DNA of 64,000 nucleotides from Lysobacter concretionis Ko07 = DSM 16239 (GCF_000768345.1 NZ_AVPS01000008.1:62001-126000), one strand, 5' to 3'; shown: positions 42,170 to 51,318, counted from the stretch's first letter. Program-made: numbers and translations. The notes: generated by a model from the letters alone, not told the origin.

Positions 42170-44730
42170 AGGCGCTGTCCACGGACAGGCGCGCCCGCAA
42201 CGGCGTGATGAAGATCGCTGCGATGGCCTGGCGGCAGTTGCGCCGTGACCTCAAGGCCGGCGACGTGCGCATCCTGCTCGCCGCGCTGGTGCTGGCGGTG
42301 CTGGCGGTGACCGCGGTCGGCTTCGTCACCGATCGCGCCGAACGCGCGCTGGCCATCGAGGCCAACCGCCTGCTCGGTGGCGACGCGGTGGTGCGCGGCG
42401 ATGCGCCGATCGGCGCGGCGCTCGAACAGGCGGCGCGCGCGACCGGCCTGCGGCGTGCGGACACGGTCGAACTCAACACCATGATCAGCGTCGGCGAGGG
42501 CGGCAGCGCGCGGTTGAAGTTGGGCGACCTGCGCGCGCTGGGCGACGGATTTCCGCTGCGTGGCGCGTTCCGCATCGTCGGCAGCGACGGCATCGAGCAC
42601 GACGCAACCGGCGTGCCTGCCCCCGGCTCCGCCTGGCTCAGCCGCGCCGGTGCCGACACCCTGGGCGCACGGATCGGCGACACCCTCGGCATCGGGGAAT
42701 CGCGCTTCACGCTGGCGGCGCTGGTGGTCGCCGAGCCCGATGCGGCGCTGGACTATTTCAATATCGCGCCGAAGGTGTTCGTGAATCTGGGCGATCTGGC
42801 GACGACCGGCCTGGTGCAGGAAGGCAGCCGCATCCGCTACCGGCTGGTGGTCGCCGGCGAGCCGGGCGCGGTGGAAAAGTTCGTCGCCACCGCCAAGCCG
42901 GCACTGGCCCGTGGCCAGCGGCTGGAGACGGTTGCCGATGCGCGCCCGGAGATCCGTTCCGCGCTGGATCGCGCCGGCCGCTTCCTCGGGCTGGCGGCGC
43001 TGGTGTCGGTGGTGCTGGCCGCGGTCGCGGTCGCGATGGCCGCGCGCCAGCACAGCGAACGGCACCTGTCGGGCACCGCGGTGATGCGCTGCCTCGGCGC
43101 CAGCCAGACGACGCTGGCCGGCATCCACATCGGCGAGTTGCTGATGCTGGGCCTGATTGCCAGCACCGTCGGCGTCGGTCTGGCGCTGGCCTTGCAGTGG
43201 GGTATCGGCCTGTGGCTGGAGCCGATGCTGGACATGGCGATTCCGTCCGCCGGCTGGATGCCGGCGCTGCAGGGATACGGTGTCGGCCTGGTCGTGCTGC
43301 TCGCATTCGGCGCGCCGCCGGTGTTGGCGCTGCGCCGGGTGCCGGCGTTGCGGGTGTTGCGCCGCGATCTCGACCCGACCGAACCCAGCGCGTGGCTGGT
43401 GATGGCGGCCGGACTGGCCGGGCTCGGCGCGCTGCTGTGGTGGAAGGCCGGCTCGGCGGCATTGGGCAGCGCGATGCTGGTCGGCATCCTCGCCACGCTC
43501 GCGGTGCTGTCGGCGCTGGCCTGGGGCCTGATCGTGCTGCTGCGCGCCGTGCGCTCGCGCCTGCGTGGCAGCCTGCGGTACGGGCTGGCCAACGTCAGCC
43601 GTCGCCCGGTCACCAGCATCGCCCAGGTCGCGTCGCTCGGACTGGGGCTGATGGCGCTGCTACTGCTGACTTTCGTGCGCACCGACCTGCTCGACCGTTG
43701 GCAACTGCAACTGGCCGCCGATGCGCCCAACCGTTTCATCATCAACGTGCAGGACGACCAGGTGGACCCGGTGCGCGCGTTCATCGCCGACCAGGGCATC
43801 GCCGCACCGACCCTGTACCCGATGATCCGCGCGCGGCTGGTCGCGCACAACGGCCAGCCGGTGACCGGCAAGGATTTTGCCGAGGAGACGGACGACGGCG
43901 ACAACCGCGCCCAGCGCCGCGCCGACCGCGAGTTCAACCTGTCGATGGCGGCGACGCTGGGCGACGACAACCGGGTGGTGGCCGGGACGTTCTGGGGCGC
44001 GGAGGTGCCGGCGAGCCCGCAGATCTCGGTCGAGCGCGGCTACGCCGAATCGTTGAACTGGAAGATCGGCGACAACGTGACATTCGACATCGCGGGGCAG
44101 ATGTTCAGCGCGACCATCACCAGCCTGCGCGAGGTCGACTGGGAAAGCTTCCGGCCGAACTTCTTCGTGGTCGCCTCGCCCGGATCGCTGGACGGGTTTC
44201 CCGCCAGCCACATCACCGCGGTCAGCGTGCAGCCGGAAAACAGCCGGTTCACCGCGGAGCTGGTCGGGCGGTTTCCCAACCTGTCCGTCATCGACATCGA
44301 CGCGGTGCTGGCGCAGGTGCGCGGCACCGCCGACCAGGTGTCGGTGGTGGTGTCGGTGGTGTTCTGGTTCTCGCTGGCGACCGGCGTGCTGGTGCTGATG
44401 GCCGCGGTCAGCGCGAGTCAGGACGAGCGTCTGCTGGAAGGCGGGGTGATGCGCGTGCTCGGCGGCAGCCGGCGTCAGTTGCGGCTGGCGCAGGCGTCGG
44501 AGTTCGCCACGATCGGGCTGCTGTCGGGCGCGGTGGCCGCGATCGCCGCCTCGGTGCTGGCCGGCGTGGTGGCGACACGGGTGTTCGACCTGCCGTGGCA
44601 GGCCAACTGGGGCATGGCGGCGGCCGGTGCGCTGCTGGGCATGCTGGCGGCGTTGGCGGCCGGCATGTACGCCACCCGCAAGGTGCTCGACGCGCCGCCG
44701 TCGGTCACGCTGCGCGAACTGCAGGGCTGA
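42166..44730 (+). CDS. ybbP: FtsX-like ABC transporter permease YbbP
   Basis: An 854-residue membrane protein with an N-terminal helix (LLAALVLAVLAVTAVGFVTD), a large periplasmic domain, a bundle of FtsX-type helices in the middle (LAALVSVVLAAVAVAMAARQH onward), a second periplasmic domain and three C-terminal FtsX helices (VSVVFWFSLATGVLVLMAAV). This two-domain layout is typical of YbbP. The start at 42166 overlaps ybbA; a later ATG at 42208 (MKIAAMAWRQLRRD) is closer to the family's usual N-terminus. It works with YbbA as one transporter. Confidence 0.93.
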   Translation: MKALSTDRRARNGVMKIAAMAWRQLRRDLKAGDVRILLAALVLAVLAVTAVGFVTDRAERALAIEANRLLGGDAVVRGDAPIGAALEQAARATGLRRADTVELNTMISVGEGGSARLKLGDLRALGDGFPLRGAFRIVGSDGIEHDATGVPAPGSAWLSRAGADTLGARIGDTLGIGESRFTLAALVVAEPDAALDYFNIAPKVFVNLGDLATTGLVQEGSRIRYRLVVAGEPGAVEKFVATAKPALARGQRLETVADARPEIRSALDRAGRFLGLAALVSVVLAAVAVAMAARQHSERHLSGTAVMRCLGASQTTLAGIHIGELLMLGLIASTVGVGLALALQWGIGLWLEPMLDMAIPSAGWMPALQGYGVGLVVLLAFGAPPVLALRRVPALRVLRRDLDPTEPSAWLVMAAGLAGLGALLWWKAGSAALGSAMLVGILATLAVLSALAWGLIVLLRAVRSRLRGSLRYGLANVSRRPVTSIAQVASLGLGLMALLLLTFVRTDLLDRWQLQLAADAPNRFIINVQDDQVDPVRAFIADQGIAAPTLYPMIRARLVAHNGQPVTGKDFAEETDDGDNRAQRRADREFNLSMAATLGDDNRVVAGTFWGAEVPASPQISVERGYAESLNWKIGDNVTFDIAGQMFSATITSLREVDWESFRPNFFVVASPGSLDGFPASHITAVSVQPENSRFTAELVGRFPNLSVIDIDAVLAQVRGTADQVSVVVSVVFWFSLATGVLVLMAAVSASQDERLLEGGVMRVLGGSRRQLRLAQASEFATIGLLSGAVAAIAASVLAGVVATRVFDLPWQANWGMAAAGALLGMLAALAAGMYATRKVLDAPPSVTLRELQG

Positions 44731-44828
44731 GGGACGGATGCCGCCGGCCGCCGGCCGTCGTCAGCGGCCCCGGCATTACCTGTACAGGCACGGCCGCAAC
44801 GCATGGCAGCCGCCGGGCCGCTGCGGAT

Positions 44829-45086
44829 TCATCGCTCCACCATGACCGGCGTTGCCAGGAACCGGCGGGCGTAATCGCGCTCCTCGACGACCCGCTGGAC
44901 CTCCTCGTTATCCATCTCCGGCGCGGCATACACCGCATAGGCCACCTCGCCGTCGCGCTTGCCGAGTTGATGCAGGCGGTAGCGCGGCCGGCCCGCGCCG
45001 GTGCTGGCCGGGTAATGAACCGGCGGCGCGCCGTCGATGTCCATTTCGCTGTTGTCGATGGTGCCGCCGATGAAAAGTGCGCGCAT
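44829..45086 (-). CDS. small conserved protein of unknown function
   Basis: An 85-residue protein beginning MRALFIGGTIDNSEMDIDG, with GGAGCAG before the ATG. It contains RYRLHQLGKRDGEVAYAVYA and EERDYARRFLATPVMVER. The opening and the length resemble small phage- or plasmid-derived conserved proteins, but no family was identified. It is convergent with ybbP and divergent from rsmC. Confidence 0.6.
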   Translation of the reverse strand: MRALFIGGTIDNSEMDIDGAPPVHYPASTGAGRPRYRLHQLGKRDGEVAYAVYAAPEMDNEEVQRVVEERDYARRFLATPVMVER

Positions 45087-45228
45087 GGCCTGCTGCTCCG
45101 GTCCAGAACTGCGGTCAGGGTGGCCCGGCGGGTGTTGTGCCGCGATGAAGCCGGCCTGGCGTTCACCACGATGGCAAGCACCGGCCCGCCACGCGCGCCA
45201 CGCTAAACTGCGCGACTTCCCCGAACCG

Positions 45229-46356
45229 ATGCACGCCGTGGCCATTGACGACCCCGCCCTGGAAACCCTGTTGCTGCCCTTCGTCCAGGGCCTGTTGCCA
45301 TGGCCGCAGGAAGGTGGCGCGTTGTTCCTGCGCGCCCGCGACGGCTGGCCGCTGCACCAGCGCCCGTTGCCCGGACTGGTCTGCGAACAGAGCTTCAAGC
45401 CCGACGCCGATGCGTTGCAGCGCGCCGGTCTGACCCTGGTCAAGCCCGACGATGAGGCGCGTTATCCGCTGGTGCTGGTGTTGCCGCCACGCCAGCGCGA
45501 TGAGGCGCGCGCCTTGTATGCCCGCGCGGTCGAGCGGGTCGCGCCGGGTGGCCGGATCGTCGCCTGTGTCAGCAACAACGAGGGTGCGCGCTCGGCCCAG
45601 GACGACCTGCGCAAGCTTGCCGGCGCGGTCGGCGACCTGACCAAGAACAAGTGCCGGGTGTTCTGGACCGCGCCGCTGCACGTCGCCGACAGCGCGGCGT
45701 CGCTCGACACCGCGTTGCAGGCGCAATGGCGGAAGCTGGATGCGCCGCGCCGCATCGCCGGCGACCGCTTCACCAGCCGGCCCGGCGTGTTCGCCTGGGA
45801 CCGCATCGACCCGGCTTCGGCCCTGCTTGTCGAGCAGCTGCCGGCCGATCTCGCCGGCGCCGCCGCCGATCTGGGTGCGGGCTTCGGTTACCTGTCGGTC
45901 GAGCTGCTGGCGCGTTGCCCCGGGATCACCGCGCTCGACCTGTACGAGGCCGAAGAGCGCGCACTGGATCTCGCCCGCATCAACCTCGGCGCGGTCGAAA
46001 CGCCAGCGACCCTGGGCTTCCACTGGCACGACGTCACCGCCGGCCTGCCGAAGCAGTACGACGTGATCATCAGCAATCCGCCGTTCCATACCCAGGGACG
46101 TGCCGACCGGCCGGACATCGGCCGTCGCTTCATCGCCGTCGCCGCCGAGGCGCTGAAGCCCGGCGGCCGGCTGTGGCTGGTCGCCAACCGCCACCTGCCT
46201 TACGAATCGGTGCTGACCGACAGCTTCGGCAGCGTGCGCACGGTCGCCCAGAACGACGGCTTCAAGATCATCGAAGCGGTGAAGGCGCTGCCCGCCAAGC
46301 CCGCGCCGAAGGTCAAGCCGTTCAACCGCGGCGAGTTGCGCAGGCAGTCGCGGTGA
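45229..46356 (+). CDS. rsmC: RsmC/RlmG-type rRNA guanine-N2-methyltransferase
   Basis: A 375-residue SAM-dependent methyltransferase with two methyltransferase-like halves, as in RsmC (16S m2G1207) and RlmG. The N-terminal half is degenerate. The C-terminal half has the SAM motif LAGAAADLGAGFGYLSVELL and the catalytic NPPFHTQGR, then the segment LWLVANRHLPYE typical of RsmC. The ATG at 45229 has a possible -10 (TAAACT) just 20 bases upstream. The rsuA start overlaps the stop. RsmC is likelier than RlmG but not certain. Confidence 0.88.
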   Translation: MHAVAIDDPALETLLLPFVQGLLPWPQEGGALFLRARDGWPLHQRPLPGLVCEQSFKPDADALQRAGLTLVKPDDEARYPLVLVLPPRQRDEARALYARAVERVAPGGRIVACVSNNEGARSAQDDLRKLAGAVGDLTKNKCRVFWTAPLHVADSAASLDTALQAQWRKLDAPRRIAGDRFTSRPGVFAWDRIDPASALLVEQLPADLAGAAADLGAGFGYLSVELLARCPGITALDLYEAEERALDLARINLGAVETPATLGFHWHDVTAGLPKQYDVIISNPPFHTQGRADRPDIGRRFIAVAAEALKPGGRLWLVANRHLPYESVLTDSFGSVRTVAQNDGFKIIEAVKALPAKPAPKVKPFNRGELRRQSR

Positions 46357-47063
46357 AACTGGTCAAGCTGATCGCGAACCTGGGCTACGGCAGCCGCAAG
46401 CAGGTCGCGCGGATGTTCCGCGAGGGCCGCATCACCGACGCCGATGGCGAGGTGCTGTACGCCGATGACAAGGTCGGCCACGACGCCATCCGCATTGACG
46501 ACGAGCCACTCGATCCCCCCGCTGGTCTGGTGCTGATGCTGCACAAGCCGGTCGGCTACACCTGCTCGACCAAGGATCCCGGCCGGATCATCTACGACCT
46601 GCTGCCCCCGCGTTTCCGCCTGCGCTCGCCGCTGTTGTCACCGGTCGGCCGGCTCGACCGCGACACCAGCGGCCTGCTGCTGATGACCGACGACGGCCAG
46701 CTGCTGCACCGGATCGTGTCGCCGAAGGCGCGGCTCGCCAAGGTCTACGACGCCACCCTCGCCGAGGATCTGCGTGGCGACGAGGGGGCGGTGTTCGCCA
46801 GCGGCGAGTTGCTGCTGGAGTCGGAAACCACGCCGCTCGCACCCGCGGCACTGGAAGTGACCGGTCCGCGTTCGGCCCACCTGACGTTGACGGAAGGCCG
46901 CTATCACCAGGTGCGGCGGATGTTCGCCGCGGTCGGCAACCACGTGGAGGCACTGCATCGCAGCCGTGTCGGTGGTCTGGCGTTGGATGGGTTGCCTGCG
47001 GGGGAGTGGCGGGTGCTGGGGGCAGGCGATCTGGAACTGCTGTTTGGCGCTGCAGCCGGCTGA
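46353..47063 (+). CDS. rsuA: 16S rRNA pseudouridine(516) synthase RsuA
   Basis: A 236-residue pseudouridine synthase. The start is a GTG at 46353 that overlaps the rsmC stop (GTGA), and begins VKLVKLIANLGYGSRKQ, an S4-like domain. The catalytic domain has the aspartate motif SPVGRLDRDTSGLLLMTDDG and the C-terminal block EGRYHQVRRMFAAVGNHV. These are the hallmarks of RsuA/RluE. Translational coupling with rsmC links two 16S rRNA modifications in one transcript. Confidence 0.95.
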   Translation: MKLVKLIANLGYGSRKQVARMFREGRITDADGEVLYADDKVGHDAIRIDDEPLDPPAGLVLMLHKPVGYTCSTKDPGRIIYDLLPPRFRLRSPLLSPVGRLDRDTSGLLLMTDDGQLLHRIVSPKARLAKVYDATLAEDLRGDEGAVFASGELLLESETTPLAPAALEVTGPRSAHLTLTEGRYHQVRRMFAAVGNHVEALHRSRVGGLALDGLPAGEWRVLGAGDLELLFGAAAG

Positions 47064-47132
47064 TTCTGATTCCGGGCGGCATCGTCGCGGGTGATGCATC
47101 GGGGGCAGCGGCAACAACAACCAAGAGCCAAG

Positions 47133-47269
47133 AGCGGCTTCGATGGTTTCTGCGTTGCGGGAGCCGGGCCGCGGGGGCGATTGCTGCACCCCTCGGTCAG
47201 GGCGTCCTGCCCTGACTCGGGGACGCAGGCCGTCCCTGGCCTGCTTTCCGCAATACCCCCACGCCCCGA
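47133..47269. repeat. intergenic direct repeat, copy A
   Basis: About 137 bases, from AGCGGCTTCGATGG to CAATACCCCCACGCCCCG, closely matching the copy at 47350-47483. The core holds a hairpin: GTCAGGGC, loop GTCCT, GCCCTGAC. Downstream is a further inverted segment ACGCCCCGAC/GTCGGGGCGT at 47262-47288 that may act as a terminator. No gene overlaps it. Confidence 0.88.
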
Positions 47270-47349
47270 CTCCCTCTGGTCGGGGCGTGGGCTTGGGGGA
47301 GTAGGCCTAGATCTGGCGCTATGCACTGTCAGGAAGCCGAAGCCTCACG

Positions 47350-47483
47350 AGCGGCTATGGTTTTTTCGCGCTGCGGGAGCCGGGCCACGGGGGCTATTGC
47401 TGCACCCCTCGGTCAGGGTGTCCTGCCCTGACTCGGGGCCGCGCTCACCCATGGCCTGCTTTCCGCAATACCCCCACGCCCCG
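47350..47483. repeat. intergenic direct repeat, copy B
   Basis: Second copy of the element at 47133-47269, in the same orientation, about 217 bases away. It differs by a short deletion near the left end and scattered substitutions, and keeps the GTCAGGG/CCCTGAC hairpin. The presence of diverged copies suggests a family spread through the genome. Confidence 0.88.
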
Positions 47484-47574
47484 TCTCCCGCGGGTCGTTG
47501 CGGCTGTTCTGGGAAGGAGAGCGGTCCGCGCTATCGGCTGCCCCAGTGGGTGATTGGGAGGGAACGCGGCTTTT

Positions 47575-47649
47575 TGTAGGAGCGACGTCAGTCGCGAAGC
47601 TGCGAATGTTGGACACGATGTGCAGGTCGCGACTGACGTCGCTCCTACA
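47575..47649. repeat. 23-bp perfect inverted repeat, GTAG-type (REP-like)
   Basis: Left arm 47575-47597 and right arm 47627-47649 are perfect reverse complements, starting TGTAGGAGCGACGTCAGTCG; the loop is 29 bases. GTAG at the outer end and CTAC at the other match the REP-like elements of Xanthomonadales. The long stem would fold strongly in RNA and could terminate transcription or anchor a RAYT transposase. It is not associated with a transposase gene here. No protein-coding gene was supported in the whole 47064-47968 spacer. Confidence 0.9.
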
Positions 47650-47968
47650 CAAGCTCCGCGGCCTTGTTCTCGCGGGCCTCATGAAAACCACTCGCCGATG
47701 CGGTGTCCTGGATGGGTGTTGCGTAGAGCGGACATGGATGTCCGCGGCGGCGAGTCGGGTAGGGGTGAGCGCAGGCGGTTTGCGCGGCACTGCCGCGCGC
47801 CTGCGCGAACGCCCGGTGCGCTGCGCCGGGCCGGACCGCGCAGCGGGCCGACCGAGCCGAGGAGCGATACCCGTTCAGGGCGTCGATCTCTCCGAAGCGG
47901 GCTTTCGCGGATCGGGCGGTTTCGATGTTTTTCATGTTGCGGGCTTGCTGCACCGCATCGCGAAATTC

Positions 47969-48508
47969 CTACGGCTCCAACAGCCGCCGATAGCCCTCTA
48001 CACCCAGCTTTTCCAACGTCGCGATATTGCGCTCGACAATCGCATCCGGATCGGGGAATGCCTCCACCGCGCGTTCCACGCTGGCCTCGCGCAGCAGGTG
48101 CAGCATCGGGTAGGGGGAGCGGTTGGTGCAGTTGGCGGCATCGTCGAAGTCGCTGCCGGCGAACTGGTAATCGGGATGGAAGCTGGCGACCTGGATCTCG
48201 CCTTCCAGGCCGAGTGCGTCGATCGCGGCATCGACCTGGTCGAGGAAGTCGTTGTAGTCGTGGAAGTCGGTCAGTACCTGCGGGTGGATCAGCAGGGTGG
48301 TATCGACCACGGCGGGGTCGGTGTCGTGCAGCCAGACCAGTTCGGCGGCCAGTTCTTCCAGCAGCGCGTCGGCGGTGGCCGCTTCACTGAGCACGTAGCG
48401 GATCTGGTCCTTGACCTGCACCGCCTTGGCGAACGGGCACAGGTTCAGGCCGATCACCGCGCGCTGCAGCCAGCGGCGGGTCGCGGTGATCGGGTCTTCG
48501 GCGGTCAT
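47969..48508 (-). CDS. DUF1415 family protein
   Basis: A 179-residue cytoplasmic protein with the DUF1415 signature: RRWLQRAVIGLNLCPFAKAV near the start, then LIHPQVLTDFHDYNDFLDQVD, QVASFHPDYQFAG and CTNRSPYPMLHLLRE. ATG 48508 is chosen; an in-frame GTG six bases upstream is also possible. The family is widespread in Proteobacteria and of unknown function; the conserved Cys and His residues would suit metal binding. The yajQ gene lies just upstream on the same strand, 45 bases away, so cotranscription is likely. Confidence 0.9.
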   Translation of the reverse strand: MTAEDPITATRRWLQRAVIGLNLCPFAKAVQVKDQIRYVLSEAATADALLEELAAELVWLHDTDPAVVDTTLLIHPQVLTDFHDYNDFLDQVDAAIDALGLEGEIQVASFHPDYQFAGSDFDDAANCTNRSPYPMLHLLREASVERAVEAFPDPDAIVERNIATLEKLGVEGYRRLLEP

Positions 48509-48553
48509 GGGCACGAGGTCGAAACGTGGCCGGTCAAAAACGGCCCGGCGCGA

Positions 48554-49036
48554 TCAATCGCGGAAGTTGTCGAACTGCAGCGGGCGCTCGAACTCGGCGG
48601 CCTTCAGCAGCGCCATCGCGGCCTGCAGGTCGTCGCGCTTCTTGCCGTTGATGCGCAGTTTCTCGCCGTTGATCTGGCTGTCCACCTTGAGCTTGGACTC
48701 CTTCAGCGTGGCCTGGATCTTCTTCGCCAGCTCGCGCTCGATGCCCTGCTTGACGGTGACCTTCTGCCGCGCGGCGGCCAGGTTGGTCTCCACGTCGCCG
48801 AACTCCAGGCAGCGCGCGTCGATGCCGCGGGCGATCAGGCGCGCGCGCAGGATGTCGGTCATCTGCTGGAGCTGGAACTCGCTGGGCGCCGACAGGCTGA
48901 TGACCTCGTCGTCGAGGCTGAAACTGGCGTCCACGCCCTTGAAGTCGAAGCGGGTCGTGAGCTCGCGGCTGGCCTGGTCGACGGCGTTGGTGAGTTCGTG
49001 GCTGTCGACTTCGGAGATGACGTCGAAGGAAGGCAT
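48554..49036 (-). CDS. yajQ: YajQ family nucleotide-binding protein
   Basis: A 160-residue protein, start ATG 49036 (MPSFDVISEVDSHELTNAVDQ). The conserved pattern FDFKGVDASFSLDDEVISL and KKIQATLKESKLKVDSQINGEKLRI agrees with YajQ throughout. In Xanthomonas campestris a YajQ homologue (XC_3703) binds cyclic di-GMP and regulates virulence with a LysR regulator; that role is known for the family and is inferred here. The next gene on the strand is DUF1415. Confidence 0.96.
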   Translation of the reverse strand: MPSFDVISEVDSHELTNAVDQASRELTTRFDFKGVDASFSLDDEVISLSAPSEFQLQQMTDILRARLIARGIDARCLEFGDVETNLAAARQKVTVKQGIERELAKKIQATLKESKLKVDSQINGEKLRINGKKRDDLQAAMALLKAAEFERPLQFDNFRD

Positions 49037-49143
49037 GGCGGGCTCCGGGAATGAACGACAGGCAAGGGTAGCGCAGCCGGGCGGAAACGGGCTGCCGGCG
49101 ATCGTGGCCCATCGTGCCGACGGGCTTTTCGCCGCCACCGGTC

Positions 49144-49149
49144 TAGACT
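49144..49149 (+). promoter_or_regulatory. possible -10 element for the alcohol dehydrogenase gene
   Basis: TAGACT in the context GTCTAGACTCG lies 30 bases upstream of the alcohol dehydrogenase ATG and fits the TANNNT pattern seen before other genes in this window. No clear -35 was found. Confidence 0.3.
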
Positions 49150-49179
49150 CGCCGGCTTCAGCACCGAACCGGAACCGCC

Positions 49180-50238
49180 ATGCTCAAGACCGCCGCCTAT
49201 GCCGCCCCCGATGGCCAGTCGCCGTTGGCTCCCTGGACGATCGAGCGCCGCGAACCGCGCGCCGGGGAGGTGCTCATCGACATCCTGTATTGCGGCGTCT
49301 GCCATTCCGATGTGCACCAGGTGCGGGCGGAATGGGGGAGCTCGGGCATCTTCCCGATGGTGCCGGGGCACGAGATCGTCGGCCGGGTCGCGCGGGTGGG
49401 CGAGGGCGTGCAGCGGTTCAAACCCGGCGATGCGGTCGGGGTCGGCTGTTTCGTCGACTCCTGCCGCCGTTGCGGGCAGTGCCGGGCCGGCGAGGAACAG
49501 TACTGCACCGAGGGCATGACCGGCACCTACAACTCGCGCGAGCGCGACACCGGGGCGCCGACCTACGGCGGCTATTCGACCCGGATCACGGTCCACCAGG
49601 ATTACGTGCTGCGGGTGCCGGAATCGATCCCGCTCGATCGCGCCGCGCCGCTGCTGTGCGCGGGCATCACGACCTGGTCACCGTTGCGCCGTTACGGCGT
49701 CAAGGCCGGTCACCGGGTGGCGGTGGTCGGGCTGGGTGGGCTGGGCCACATGGCGGTCAAACTGGCCGCGGCGATGGGCGCGGAAGTGACCGTGCTCAGC
49801 ACGTCCGAGTCCAAGCGCGAGGCCGCCCTGACGCTCGGCGCGCAGCAGTTCGCGGCGACCCGCGACCCGGCCACGTTCAAGACCCTGGCGCGCCGGTTCG
49901 ACCTCATCATCGACACCGTCTCCGCGCCGCATGATTACAACGCCTACCTGGGATTGCTGAAGTTCGACGGCACGATGGTGCTGCTGGGCATCCCCGACCA
50001 GCCGGTGCCGGTCGCCGCCGGCCCGCTGATCATGCAGCGGCGCAAGCTCGCGGGCTCGCTGATCGGTGGCATCCGCGAGACCCAGGAGATGCTCGACTTC
50101 TGCGCCGAGCACGGGATCGCCTCGGACATCGAGCTGATCGACATCGCCGACATCAACCAGGCCTACGACCGCATGATCCGTGGCGATGTGCGCTACCGCT
50201 TCGTGATCGACATCGCCAGTCTGGGCGGCGCGGACTGA
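49180..50238 (+). CDS. zinc-dependent alcohol dehydrogenase (CAD/YahK-like)
   Basis: A 352-residue medium-chain dehydrogenase. Catalytic zinc ligands are in YCGVCHSDVH and GHEIVG; the four structural-zinc cysteines are in CFVDSCRRCGQCRAGEEQYC. The nucleotide site is VGLGGLGHMAVKLAAA, followed by STSESKREA, which suits NADP. The form matches the YahK/AdhA branch that reduces aldehydes with broad substrates (cinnamyl-alcohol-dehydrogenase-like). Monocistronic; divergent from yajQ. Confidence 0.94.
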   Translation: MLKTAAYAAPDGQSPLAPWTIERREPRAGEVLIDILYCGVCHSDVHQVRAEWGSSGIFPMVPGHEIVGRVARVGEGVQRFKPGDAVGVGCFVDSCRRCGQCRAGEEQYCTEGMTGTYNSRERDTGAPTYGGYSTRITVHQDYVLRVPESIPLDRAAPLLCAGITTWSPLRRYGVKAGHRVAVVGLGGLGHMAVKLAAAMGAEVTVLSTSESKREAALTLGAQQFAATRDPATFKTLARRFDLIIDTVSAPHDYNAYLGLLKFDGTMVLLGIPDQPVPVAAGPLIMQRRKLAGSLIGGIRETQEMLDFCAEHGIASDIELIDIADINQAYDRMIRGDVRYRFVIDIASLGGAD

Positions 50239-50314
50239 CCCCACCCGCGCGACGGTCCGGGGTGACGGGCGTACGCCGGTTATGCTGGCCGCCCGTCGCC
50301 CGGTGAACGCCCCC

Positions 50315-51196
50315 ATGACCGCCTTGCCGCCCCGCCTGCCGGCGCCGTTGATGATGCTGGTGGCCGTCGCCGCGTTCGCGCTGATGGATGCGGGATTGAA
50401 GCAGCTGGCCGGGATCTATCCCGCGATGCAGGTGGCCTCGTTGCGCGGCGCCTCCTCGCTGCCGTTCATCCTGGTCTGGGTGTTGGCGAGCACCGGTCTG
50501 GCGCCGCTGCTGCGGGTGCGCTGGTCGCTGCACCTGCTGCGTGGCGCGATCGGCATCGCGATGATGGCGTCGTTCGCATTCGCCCTGCGCAGCCTGCCGC
50601 TGACCACCGCGTATTCGATCTTCTTCGTCGCGCCGCTGCTGATCACGGCCCTGTCGGTGCCGATCCTGGGCGAGCACGTCGGCCCGCGGCGCTGGACCGC
50701 GATCGCGATCGGCCTGCTGGGAATGCTGGTGCTGCTGCGTCCCAGCGGCGAGGGCATGCTCAGCTGGGCCGCGTTGGCGGTGCTGTTCGCGGCCACCGGC
50801 TATGCGGTCAGCGCGCTCACCGTGCGCGTGCTGGCGCGGACCGATTCCAGCGCGTCGATGATCGTCTGGCTGCTGGTGATGCTGGCGCTGGGGGCGGGCG
50901 CGCTGGCCTGGCCCAACTGGGTGCCGCTGCGGCTGCAGGATGGCTGGGTGATCGCCGGAATCGGATTGGCCGGTGCGATCGGCCAGTACGCGATCACCGA
51001 GGCCTTCCGGACCGGTTCGGCATCGCTGCTGGCCCCGCTGGAGTACACCGCGCTGGTCTGGGGCGTGCTGCTGGACGTGACGATCTGGGGCGTGCTGCCC
51101 GATGCGGTGACCTGGCTGGGTGCGGGCATCATCGTTGCCAGCGGTCTGTACATGCTGCGCCGCGAGCGCGTACACGCCGAGGCTGAACACCCGTAG
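50315..51196 (+). CDS. EamA (DMT) family transporter
   Basis: A 293-residue permease with ten membrane helices arranged as two EamA repeats. The first begins LMMLVAVAAFALMDAGLKQL and the second ALAVLFAATGYAVSALTVRVL. It resembles YdcZ/RarD-like exporters of metabolites; substrate unknown. ATG 50315 is preferred because an upstream ATG at 50282 falls inside a possible -10 box, TATGCT at 50281-50286. The stop codon lies inside a REP-like element, so the last bases of the gene and the repeat coincide. Confidence 0.9.
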   Translation: MTALPPRLPAPLMMLVAVAAFALMDAGLKQLAGIYPAMQVASLRGASSLPFILVWVLASTGLAPLLRVRWSLHLLRGAIGIAMMASFAFALRSLPLTTAYSIFFVAPLLITALSVPILGEHVGPRRWTAIAIGLLGMLVLLRPSGEGMLSWAALAVLFAATGYAVSALTVRVLARTDSSASMIVWLLVMLALGAGALAWPNWVPLRLQDGWVIAGIGLAGAIGQYAITEAFRTGSASLLAPLEYTALVWGVLLDVTIWGVLPDAVTWLGAGIIVASGLYMLRRERVHAEAEHP

Positions 51197-51234
51197 GGCG
51201 CATTAGCCGCAGGCGCAATGCGCCACCCGGCTAC
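51193..51234. repeat. REP-like element bounded by GTAG and CTAC
   Basis: Begins GTAGGGCGCATTAGCCGCAG and ends ACCCGGCTAC. It has imperfectly inverted arms, GGCGCATT and AATGCGCC, with a GC-rich centre. It overlaps the stop codon of the EamA gene (TAG of GTAG), which suggests it replaced or set the gene's 3' end. A diverged copy lies at 52333-52364. Confidence 0.75.
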
Positions 51235-51296
51235 GCGGCTATCCGGCCACCCGGGGATCTTTGACCGGCCGCAACCGCACCAGCGGCGGAAAACAA

Positions 51297-51318
51297 CGAC
51301 GGGCCCGAAGGCCCGTCG
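51297..51318 (-). terminator. intrinsic terminator of the OmpW gene
   Basis: A GACGGGCC/GGCCCGTC stem with loop TTCG; on the minus strand it is followed by a T-rich run (TTGTTTTCC). It is 84 bases past the OmpW gene's stop and faces the right way to end its transcript. Confidence 0.8.

Noticed and set aside
47133-47483. Possible CRISPR array from the two repeats near 47 kb
   Set aside because: Only two copies, about 135 bases each, with internal hairpins; CRISPR repeats are much shorter and more numerous, and no cas genes are present.
47645-47953. Minus-strand frame of 102 codons in the repeat-rich spacer
   Set aside because: It overlaps part of the inverted repeat, has no ribosome site and no protein-like pattern; it resembles a frame created by repeat DNA.
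47498-49054. Plus-strand frame of 518 codons across DUF1415 and yajQ
   Set aside because: It runs antisense to two recognised genes and through the REP-like palindrome.
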